Shown here piece by piece: positions 1-5,740 of a stretch of DNA of 8,036 nucleotides. The translations under genes were made by a program, and so were the position numbers. Within the stretch, counting starts at the first letter, position 1, and every line of letters starts with the position of its first letter. The notes below the pieces were generated by a model. It was given only the letters and a program-made list of their open reading frames with translations, had not been told where the DNA came from and made no database searches. The DNA comes from an uncultured Kangiella sp. (lineage in GTDB: Bacteria > Pseudomonadota > Gammaproteobacteria > Enterobacterales > DSM-103792). The stretch spans positions 1-8,036 of the forward strand of contig CAMLKQ010000092.1 in assembly GCA_946480585.1 (NCBI GenBank), written 5' to 3'.

Positions 1-1535
1 CTGCTCGTCCGCAGCCATTCCGCCAGTACAACGGCAACGGCACAGCTGACGTTCAAGCTTTCAACGGCGCCGCTGCCGGGGATTTTCAGCGCCAGATCGG
101 CGTGTTCGAGCACGAAATCGGACAAACCGCTGTGTTCTTCGCCGAACCAGATCACGGCGCGTTTCGGCAGTTTCTGGTCGAACAAACCGCTGTCACCTTC
201 GCCGCTGGTGGCGATGAGTTCAAAACCGGCTTCGCTCAGTTTTTCGAAGGTGGCGGGCAGGTCGCGGTACTCGACCAGCGTCAGGGCTTCGAAGCCGCCT
301 TCGGCGGTGCGGGCAACCGCGCCACTGTGCACCGGCGCACCAGCGTTGATGAGCACGGCATCGACGCCGAAGTGCGCGGCAGTGCGCAGAATGGCGCCGA
401 GGTTGTGCGGGTTGCCGACGTTTTCCAGCGCCAGCACCCGGCGCGAGCCTTTTGCCGGCACCGTTGCCAGCCATTCATCGACAGTCAGCGTGGTGCGCTT
501 TCTCACCAGGAAACAGACGCCTTCGTGGTGGTCGGTGTCGGCGGCGCGGGCGAGTTCGTCGTCCGGAATGATGTGATAAGCCAAGCGCTCATTGACGCAG
601 TGTTTCATCACGTCGGCGAACTGTGGCGCACGCGCCTGGGTCAGGTATACGCGGATCAAATCCTGCGGCCGCACGGCGAAAAATGCCTTGCAGGCGTTGA
701 CGCCATGAATACGGGTTTCGTCGCGGCGCTGGGCGTTTTCCGGCTTCGCCGGTGCGCTGTCCTGATCCGAACTGTCGACGGCGGCATCGCGCTCAAAACG
801 TGGCGGGCGTGGCGTGTTTCGATCGGTCGTGTCGCGGTCGGCAAATTCACGCCGAGGCCGATCAAATTCACGACGCGGCCGGTCACCGTCGTCGCGGCGC
901 GGTCGATCGAATTCACGCCGTGGCCGATCCTCGCGATGGCGGTCATCACGCTGACGGTCGTCACGAGCAAACTCGCCACGAGGACGGTCATCACGCGGCC
1001 GGTCGTCACGGGGGCGATCACTGCGCGGGCGGTCGCCGAAATCACGCGGGCGATCGCCACGATCGCGTCCGCCGCGCGGACCGCGCTCACCACCGAAGCC
1101 AGGGTCACGGTTGCCGATATCGTCATCCTCCGGCCGCCACACTTGAATGCTCGGATCTTTGCCCGGGCCACGCGGACGCAAGCTGCGCTCGCCACCGAAA
1201 CCGCCGCGATTGCGATCACCGCGATCATTCCGCTCATTCCGATCACGGAAACTGCGCTCACCGCTGCGTTCGCCATCACGGCCGTAACCGCGGTCATCGC
1301 GCCGGCCATCACGACTCGGTCGCGCGGTCAGGCTTTCGTCGCGGCGCGGACGATCCGAGCGGGGCCGGTCGCTGCGTGGACCATCGCTGCGCGGCGCGTC
1401 GCCGCGGGCACGGCGCTCGGCGGCGCGCTCTTCGTCAAAACGGGTGCGCGGCCGATCATCTTGTTCGAAACGACGCGGACGATCCGCGCCGCCGCTGCGG
1501 CGCGGTCCGGACGAACGGGGTTTGCTTGGTTTCAT
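1..1535 (-). CDS. yfiF: TrmH/SpoU-family RNA 2'-O-methyltransferase, YfiF-like, with long Arg/Asp-rich N-terminal tail (3' end cut by window edge)
   Basis: The ATG at 1535-1533 has GGAG five bases upstream, and the frame is open for 511 codons to the left edge. Residues 1 to about 270 are a low-complexity tail of R, D, P, G and E with 13 DRPR motifs. Residues about 275-350 form the TrmH substrate-binding domain, ending in HHEGVCFLV (336-344). The SPOUT methyltransferase domain follows with its three motifs: ENVGNPHNLGAILRT (371-385, including the conserved Asn and Arg384), GEEHSGLSD (465-473) and SGAVESLNVS (488-497). The family transfers a methyl group from SAM to a ribose 2'-OH in tRNA or rRNA. 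From memory, E. coli YfiF (about 345 aa, target unclear) is closer than RlmB, because both share the VCFL(V/I)(R/K)KR and NPHNLG segments and a shorter basic tail. Only a few C-terminal residues appear to be missing. Family assignment is firm; the substrate is unknown. Confidence 0.93.
   Translation of the reverse strand, partial: MKPSKPRSSGPRRSGGADRPRRFEQDDRPRTRFDEERAAERRARGDAPRSDGPRSDRPRSDRPRRDESLTARPSRDGRRDDRGYGRDGERSGERSFRDRNERNDRGDRNRGGFGGERSLRPRGPGKDPSIQVWRPEDDDIGNRDPGFGGERGPRGGRDRGDRPRDFGDRPRSDRPRDDRPRDDRPRGEFARDDRQRDDRHREDRPRREFDRPRRDDGDRPRREFDRPRREFADRDTTDRNTPRPPRFERDAAVDSSDQDSAPAKPENAQRRDETRIHGVNACKAFFAVRPQDLIRVYLTQARAPQFADVMKHCVNERLAYHIIPDDELARAADTDHHEGVCFLVRKRTTLTVDEWLATVPAKGSRRVLALENVGNPHNLGAILRTAAHFGVDAVLINAGAPVHSGAVARTAEGGFEALTLVEYRDLPATFEKLSEAGFELIATSGEGDSGLFDQKLPKRAVIWFGEEHSGLSDFVLEHADLALKIPGSGAVESLNVSCAVAVVLAEWLRTS
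843..1037 (-). repeat. In-gene minisatellite coding for DRPR-type repeats
   Basis: This is the most repetitive part of the methyltransferase tail. At 978-1037 four degenerate 15-bp units lie head to tail (plus-strand starts 978, 993, 1008, 1023), each encoding a five-residue unit such as DDRPR or SDRPR. At 843-929 a second block encodes residues 203-231 as DRPRREF, DRPRRDDG, DRPRREF, DRPRREF. Units differ mostly at third codon positions, so the array has been kept under protein-level constraint rather than being freshly duplicated. Confidence 0.8.
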
Positions 1536-1597
1536 GCCAGCTCCATGCTGTGGTGCGGTGTTGCCATCAAAGTCGGACGCACGCCGGCCGCACGGCC

Positions 1598-1612
1598 GCA
1601 AGCGGGGCTTGC
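1598..1612. repeat. Short perfect hairpin in the methyltransferase leader
   Basis: GCAAGC (1598-1603) and GCTTGC (1607-1612) pair perfectly around a 3-base loop, 63 bp before the methyltransferase ATG. It could fold in the 5' leader of that mRNA. Next to it, at 1586-1597, CGGCCG occurs twice. No T-run follows, so I do not call it a terminator; it may be chance in GC-rich DNA. Confidence 0.35.
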
Positions 1613-1740
1613 AGTCGAAACAATGCGGAGCGGATTGGCGTCGGTTGCGTTATCAATCGTGTCTCGTGGCAGCGGCGGGTCGGTCAAGTCGACGGCGGCT
1701 GCAGTTCTGGTTCTCGGTGAGTCATCGCGTCTGCGACGTG

Positions 1741-1762
1741 CTGAAACCGGCTACGGTTTCAG
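1741..1762. repeat. Perfect 9-bp inverted repeat with 4-base loop
   Basis: The arms CTGAAACCG (1741-1749) and CGGTTTCAG (1754-1762) are perfectly complementary around GCTA. The site lies about 125 bp past the cca stop and 206 bp before the methyltransferase start. No T-tract follows on either strand. It is therefore more likely an RNA 3'-end stabiliser, a processing hairpin or a protein site than a classical terminator. Confidence 0.6.
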
Positions 1763-1854
1763 GCCTGCTCGGGTTGGTGCCCGTTCTTTGCGGTTTCCAT
1801 TCCGCGCGCTACTCGCGCTGGCTGATGCAAATTCAACGCTACACAAGTCTCGCG

Positions 1855-1902
1855 TTACGCCAGCTCCGTTTTACGCAAGTTCGGTGTTATGCCAGTTCAC
1901 TG
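1855..1902 (-). repeat. Three-copy 16-bp tandem repeat spanning the cca stop codon
   Basis: On the plus strand the units begin TTACGCCAGC (1855), TTACGCAAGT (1871) and TTATGCCAGT (1887), with an exact 16-bp period. Read on the minus strand, every unit ends GA(A/G)-CT(G/T)-GC(A/G)-TAA. Each copy therefore repeats the last codons and stop of cca (E-L-A-stop). The copy at 1887-1902 supplies the actual cca terminus. The same core, GGAGCTGGC, occurs again directly before the methyltransferase ATG (1544-1536), where it provides the ribosome binding site. Confidence 0.7.
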
Positions 1903-3134
1903 CTGTCATGCGCCAGTCGGGCGCGTAAATCGGCAACCGCTTGGGCGCGGTGTTCGGTCAGGTGATCGGCCAATCGTTGCCCTTGCAGTCCTTGATCCAG
2001 CAGCGGTTGCACCGGGACGGCGCGGACCGCATCAAGGGCATGTTGCCAATATGCGCGCTGGGGATAGGCGCGTTCCAACCAGCCTTCACGGCCGCGGAAA
2101 TCGGCTTCGCAGGCCAGCAGCAATTCCTGGAAACGTTCGGGCCGGCGCAGCGCATCGCTTTGCATCAGCACTTTGACCACGGTGCCGGGGCGCAGTTGAA
2201 AGCCACGGTGGAAGTGTAGATGAAAACGCGAGGTCAACACCGCCAGTTCACGAAAATCGTTCGGCAGTTTCAGCCGATCGGCCAAGGCGTTGATGATCGG
2301 CACACCGGCTTCTTCATGGCCGCGGTGGCTCGGCCAGTATTGCGATGGCGTCACACCTTTGCCGAGATCATGCACCAGTGCCGCAAACCGAACCCGCACA
2401 CTCGTGCTGATCCGGCAGGCCACATCGAGCACCATCAGCGTGTGTACACCGGTATCGATTTCCGGGTGCCACTGAGCCGGATTCGGCACGCCCCACAGGC
2501 AATCGATCTCTGGGAAGATGACTTTCAGTGCGCCGCAGGCGCGCAGCGTTTCAATGTAAACGCCGGGTTGATCTTCGCGCAGCGCTTTCGCGGTTTCCTG
2601 CCAGACCCGTTCCGCCGTCAAGTGATTCAGCTCGCCGCTGTCGACCATTTGCCGCATCAGCGCGAGCGTTTCCTCGGCAATCGTAAAACCGTAGGGCGCG
2701 TAACGGGCAGCAAAGCGCGCTACCCGCAGCACCCGCAACGGATCTTCGGCAAAGGCCGGCGAGACGTGACGGAGGATTTTGTTGGCCAGATCGGCGCGAC
2801 CGCCATACGGGTCGATCAGCTCACCGTCGTCAGTCATCGCCATCGCGTTGATGGTCAGATCGCGGCGCAGCAGATCGGCTTCGAGCGTGACGTCGGGTGC
2901 GGCGTGCATGGCAAAACCGTGATAACCGTGACCGGTTTTGCGCTCAGTGCGGGCCAGCGCGTATTCCGCCCGGGTATCCGGATGCAGAAACACCGGGAAA
3001 TCGCGGCCGACTGGTTGATAGCCTTGCGCCAACAACGCTGCCGGGGTCGCGCCGACCACCACGTAGTCGCGTTCGGTGACCGGACGGCCGAGCAGCTGAT
3101 CGCGGACGGCGCCGCCGACGAGGTAGATTTTCAT
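1887..3134 (-). CDS. cca: Multifunctional CCA-adding tRNA nucleotidyltransferase with HD domain
   Basis: The enzyme builds or repairs the 3'-CCA end of tRNA from CTP and ATP without a nucleic acid template. It is 415 aa, against about 412 in E. coli, and resembles that protein from end to end. Visible motifs are the nucleotidyltransferase GGAVRD (7-12), the metal site E21-R-D23, RRDLTIN (90-96) and the neck/body segment EDPLRVLRVARFAARY (130-145). The C-terminal HD phosphohydrolase domain carries HPEIDTG (223-229) and HDLGKG (255-260); in E. coli it gives 2',3'-cyclic phosphodiesterase and phosphatase activities. The ATG at 3134-3132 matches the family start MKIYLVGGAVRD exactly. One oddity is that the first metal carboxylate is Glu21 where E. 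coli has Asp21, a conservative change. The gene diverges from gspA across 85 bp. Its stop lies in the first unit of a 16-bp tandem repeat. Confidence 0.98.
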   Translation of the reverse strand: MKIYLVGGAVRDQLLGRPVTERDYVVVGATPAALLAQGYQPVGRDFPVFLHPDTRAEYALARTERKTGHGYHGFAMHAAPDVTLEADLLRRDLTINAMAMTDDGELIDPYGGRADLANKILRHVSPAFAEDPLRVLRVARFAARYAPYGFTIAEETLALMRQMVDSGELNHLTAERVWQETAKALREDQPGVYIETLRACGALKVIFPEIDCLWGVPNPAQWHPEIDTGVHTLMVLDVACRISTSVRVRFAALVHDLGKGVTPSQYWPSHRGHEEAGVPIINALADRLKLPNDFRELAVLTSRFHLHFHRGFQLRPGTVVKVLMQSDALRRPERFQELLLACEADFRGREGWLERAYPQRAYWQHALDAVRAVPVQPLLDQGLQGQRLADHLTEHRAQAVADLRARLAHDSSELA

Positions 3135-3219
3135 TCCGCCATTGTACCCGCTGCCGGGTATGCCGGGCGACAGGGCGCGGGTATCATGGCCGTCCCTGCC
3201 AGCCTCCAGGCCTGTGTTG
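3135..3219. promoter_or_regulatory. Divergent promoter region between cca and gspA
   Basis: This 85-bp gap must hold both promoters unless either gene is read from further away. For cca, a TACAAT hexamer (minus strand, 3146-3141) ends only six bases before the ATG. For gspA, a TATCAT hexamer (3182-3187) lies 32 bases before its ATG. Neither has a good -35 match at 16-18 bp spacing, so both calls rest on the -10 element alone. The heptamer TGCCGGG occurs twice in the middle (3152-3158 and 3161-3167). Confidence 0.4.
3145..3160. repeat. Inverted repeat between the divergent cca and gspA starts
   Basis: TACCCG (3145-3150) and CGGGTA (3155-3160) form a perfect 6-bp inverted repeat around CTGC. 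It overlaps by two bases the candidate cca -10 hexamer and lies upstream of the candidate gspA -10. It could be an operator touching both promoters, but a 6-bp repeat in GC-rich DNA may be chance. Confidence 0.35.
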
Positions 3220-4884
3220 ATGTACCAAGGGCATTACGGACTGAAAGAAAGCCCCTTTTCGATCGCGCCGGACCCGCGCTACCTGTATTTGAGCGGCCGC
3301 CATCGCGAGGCGCTCGCGCATCTTTTATATGGCGTCGGCGTCGGCGGCGGTTTCATTTTGCTGACCGGCGAGGTCGGCACCGGCAAAACCACGCTCTGTC
3401 GCTGCCTGCTCGAACAACTGCCGGACAATGTCCGGCTCGCCTATGTGCTGAACCCACGGCTGTCGCCGGTGGAACTGCTGCAAACCATCATCGATGAACT
3501 GCACATCGCGCCGCCGGATGCCAAAACCAGCCTCAAAGCGCTGACCGATGTCATTGCCGAACGGCTGCTGGAAAACCATCGCCGCGGCTTGAGCACCGTG
3601 CTGATGCTCGATGAAGCCCAGCACCTGTCGCTGGAAGCGATGGAACAGGTTCGGCTGCTAACCAATCTCGAAACCAACGACAAAAAGCTGCTGCAAATCA
3701 TCTTGATTGGTCAACCGGAATTGCTCGAACGGCTGGCGCAGCCGGAGCTGCGGCAACTGGCCCAGCGCATCACCGCGCGCTATCACCTGTTGCCGCTCAA
3801 TCGCGACGAAACCGGCGCCTATGTGCTGCACCGCCTGCAAGTGGCCGGCGTGCAACGATCACCGTTCACCGGCAATGCGCTGCGTGCGCTGCATTATTTT
3901 TCTGGCGGCATTCCGCGACTCATCAACACCATTTCCGAGCGGGCGTTGCTCGGTGGTTACGCCCGTGAAAAAGATCGCATCGATGAGGCGATGGTCAAAA
4001 CCGCAGCGCGTGAAGTGCTCGGCGACTTGCTCTACGTCAAGCGTGCTGCCGGCCAGCGTTCGCCGTGGCCGTGGCTGGCCGCCGGTTTTCTGTTGACCGC
4101 GTCGGCCTTGGCGATCGGTGTCTGGTGGCGGCCTGGTACTGCGCCAGCAGTGAGAGTTGAGGCGGCTGCACCGGTCAGCGAGTCGTCAACTGTTACGCCA
4201 CCACAAGCCACTACGGAACCGGCAACCGATGCCAATGTCACGGCATTGGTCGATGCGCTGGTTGGTGACGGCGTGCTGGATCGGCGCGGCGATGAGGCCG
4301 CGCGTGAATTGTTCGCACAATGGCTCGGCGATTACGACGCGCTGCGCGATGGCCCGCTTTGTCCCTACGCCGAAACCCAGGGGCTGCGCTGTGACAGCGG
4401 TTTTGCCGAGCTGCGCTTGCTGAAAGCCTATAACCTGCCGGCGATGCTGAAGCTGCTGGCCGGTGAGCGCGGCCCGTTCTGGGTGACGCTGATCGCGCTT
4501 GATGACAGTCGTGCCGTGATCCGTTTCGGTAACCGCGAAGCGGAATTGCCGTTGCCGCAATTTCAGCAACTCTGGTCCGGTGAATACCAACTGCTGTGGC
4601 AGCCGCCGGCAGGTTACAGCCGACCGTTGACCGAAGGCATGAGCGGGCCGCAGGTGATTTGGTTGGCAAACGCGCTCGCCACCGCGCAGGGCAGCACCGC
4701 CGGCGCGGTGACAGCGCGTTTTGATGCGCTGTTGGCGGAGCAAGTTCGGCAATTCCAGCGCGAACGCGGTCTGTTGCCGGATGGCGTCGCCGGCGTGCAA
4801 ACCCTGATTGCCGTGCAGGCACATGATGAAACCCAACCGCGATTGGCGTTGTTGCCGCCCGGTTGGCAGGCGGAGACTCCCTGA
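3220..4884 (+). CDS. gspA: General secretion pathway protein A (ExeA/GspA): membrane AAA ATPase with peptidoglycan-binding domain
   Basis: With its partner GspB/ExeB, this inner-membrane ATPase helps insert or assemble the type II secretion secretin through the peptidoglycan (known from Aeromonas ExeAB). The 554-aa protein begins MYQGHYGLKESPFSIAPDP, the conserved start of the ExeA/MshM group. It has Walker A GEVGTGKT (50-57), Walker B LMLDEAQ (128-134) and a sensor-like segment IILIGQPEL. One membrane helix (about 283-303, WPWLAAGF...) follows, then an Ala/Thr/Pro-rich linker and a periplasmic part ending in a PG_binding_1-like domain (about 468-535). The region in between (about 380-455) matches the middle section usual in GspA proteins. 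Length is close to ExeA (about 547 aa). The frame is open back to a TTG at 3142, but conservation starts at 3220, which has only a weak AGG ribosome site. MshM-type ATPases share the N-terminal half, but the peptidoglycan domain and the adjacent gspB favour GspA. Confidence 0.95.
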   Translation: MYQGHYGLKESPFSIAPDPRYLYLSGRHREALAHLLYGVGVGGGFILLTGEVGTGKTTLCRCLLEQLPDNVRLAYVLNPRLSPVELLQTIIDELHIAPPDAKTSLKALTDVIAERLLENHRRGLSTVLMLDEAQHLSLEAMEQVRLLTNLETNDKKLLQIILIGQPELLERLAQPELRQLAQRITARYHLLPLNRDETGAYVLHRLQVAGVQRSPFTGNALRALHYFSGGIPRLINTISERALLGGYAREKDRIDEAMVKTAAREVLGDLLYVKRAAGQRSPWPWLAAGFLLTASALAIGVWWRPGTAPAVRVEAAAPVSESSTVTPPQATTEPATDANVTALVDALVGDGVLDRRGDEAARELFAQWLGDYDALRDGPLCPYAETQGLRCDSGFAELRLLKAYNLPAMLKLLAGERGPFWVTLIALDDSRAVIRFGNREAELPLPQFQQLWSGEYQLLWQPPAGYSRPLTEGMSGPQVIWLANALATAQGSTAGAVTARFDALLAEQVRQFQRERGLLPDGVAGVQTLIAVQAHDETQPRLALLPPGWQAETP

Positions 4885-5666
4885 TGTCGTATTTGTTGGA
4901 AGCGCTGCGCAAATCCGAGCGCGAGCGGCAAGAAAACCGCGCCGTGCCGGGGCTACAAACGCCGACCGTGGAATGGGAAGGGCGCGACGATGGCCGCAGC
5001 CGTTCACCGTGGCTGGTGGTGGCGGTGGTCGCGATCTGTCTCAATACGGTGTTGTTGGCGCTGCTGGTCTGGCGGTTTGGTTTTGCCGAACCGGAAACGG
5101 CAGCGGTCAGTCCGGCACTGCCGGCGTCGACGGCGTCCGTGCCGGCCAATCCGGCCACGCAAACCGCGCTGCCGCCGGTGATCGTGGTGCAACAACCGCG
5201 CGAGCCGGCGCCCGCGGTGATCGTTCGCGAGCGCACGCCGGATGAACTGCGCACACCGGCGCTGACCCGCAGCACAGTGACCGAGCACGGGAGTGAATCG
5301 ACGTCGAGCACGGCACCGACTTCTGGTGCTGCGGCAGCCGGCAACACGGTGCGTGAGCGTACCGTGGCCCGCACCGCACCTGTCGACGACACGACCAACA
5401 CGCTCAGCGCCAGCGAAACACCGCCACCCAATGTCAACGCGCTGCCCATGGACATTCGCCAGCAATTGCCGCTGCTGACGATGAACTCGCATATTTATGC
5501 CAACAATGCCCGCGACAGTTTCGTGATGATCAATGGCGTCAGCCTGAATCCTGGTGACGAAGTCAGTGCCGGGGTGCGCCTGATTGCCGTGGTGCCGGAA
5601 GGTGCGATACTGGCCTTCAACGGGCAGCGCTTTTTGCTGCCGGCGCTCGCCAGTTTCAGTCCGTGA
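4884..5666 (+). CDS. gspB: General secretion pathway protein B (ExeB/GspB)
   Basis: GspB is the single-pass inner-membrane partner of GspA and is thought to link that complex to the secretin. The 260-aa protein opens with MSYLLEALRKSERERQ, the hallmark of GspB N-termini. It has one membrane helix at about 43-63, a Pro/Ala/Thr/Val-rich periplasmic linker (about 68-186) and a C-terminal T2SSB-like domain (about 187-258) starting LPMDIRQQLPLLTMNSHIY and including FVMINGVSLNPGDEV. The ATG shares its A with the TGA of gspA (TGATG), and GGAG lies eight bases upstream at 4872-4875, so the pair is almost certainly translationally coupled. Starts further upstream in the same frame are disfavoured because family similarity begins at MSYLLEALRK. 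gspC-N genes are not in this window, which is usual for exeAB-type operons. Confidence 0.95.
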   Translation: MSYLLEALRKSERERQENRAVPGLQTPTVEWEGRDDGRSRSPWLVVAVVAICLNTVLLALLVWRFGFAEPETAAVSPALPASTASVPANPATQTALPPVIVVQQPREPAPAVIVRERTPDELRTPALTRSTVTEHGSESTSSTAPTSGAAAAGNTVRERTVARTAPVDDTTNTLSASETPPPNVNALPMDIRQQLPLLTMNSHIYANNARDSFVMINGVSLNPGDEVSAGVRLIAVVPEGAILAFNGQRFLLPALASFSP

Positions 5667-5702
5667 GCGGGAGTTGTTGAGGCTGTGACAAACGCCCGTT
5701 GC

Positions 5703-5714
5703 CGTGCCGGCACG
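5703..5714. repeat. 12-bp perfect palindrome in the gspB-DUF418 gap
   Basis: CGTGCCGGCACG is fully self-complementary and sits in the non-coding gap after gspB, 27 to 38 bp before the DUF418 start chosen here. It could be a protein-binding site. No T-run follows, so it is not an intrinsic terminator. Its function is unknown. Confidence 0.3.
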
Positions 5715-5740
5715 ACAGTGCTTCAATGACGGCATCAGGG

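Larger units (their letters stand above)
1536..1886. other. Intergenic spacer between cca and the yfiF-like gene
   Basis: This 351-bp stretch holds no gene I can support. On the minus strand the longest ATG frames I noticed are about 13 codons. A long plus-strand frame passes through, but it is the antisense shadow of the methyltransferase running on into the spacer. The spacer contains the 16-bp tandem repeat next to the cca stop, two perfect hairpins (1741-1762 and 1598-1612) and presumably the methyltransferase promoter. I found no -35/-10 pair good enough to place it. A TTGATA hexamer on the minus strand (1656-1651) lacks a convincing -10 partner. There is no T-run after any hairpin on the minus strand, so no intrinsic terminator for cca is visible. 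Confidence 0.6.

Noticed and set aside
840..1110. CRISPR-like or non-coding tandem array
   Set aside because: The repeats are degenerate 15-bp and roughly 21-bp units in coding register, without unique spacers. They are explained by the DRPR peptide repeats.
656..1312. A 218-codon minus-strand open frame within the repeat region
   Set aside because: It is a shifted frame of the low-complexity tail (Ala/Val/Ile/Thr-rich) and contains no domain. The true minus frame passes through the same bases.
1770..1790. Terminator-like hairpin CGGG/CCCG followed by TTCTTT on the plus strand
   Set aside because: The stem is only 4 bp, and no plus-strand gene ends nearby. On the minus strand, where the genes lie, there is no T-run.
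102..1928. A 608-codon plus-strand open frame
   Set aside because: It lies codon-for-codon antisense to the YfiF-like methyltransferase, whose Arg/Asp/Pro/Gly-rich codons rarely give stop codons on the opposite strand. Its predicted protein is an unnatural Ala/Thr/Ile/Val/Arg mix with no recognisable domain, and the minus frame carries clear SPOUT motifs.
3142..3219. N-terminal extension of GspA from a TTG at 3142 or an ATG at 3160
   Set aside because: The extra residues are Pro/Arg/Ser-rich and cover the divergent promoter region, while family similarity begins exactly at MYQGHYGL (3220).
2220..3497. A 425-codon plus-strand open frame across cca and into gspA
   Set aside because: It is antisense to the well-conserved cca over most of its length and out of frame with gspA; it is a GC-rich shadow.
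4238..5455. A 405-codon minus-strand open frame opposite gspA and gspB
   Set aside because: It is composed of Ser/Arg/Ala/Thr-rich sequence antisense to two clearly identified genes and has no recognisable motif.
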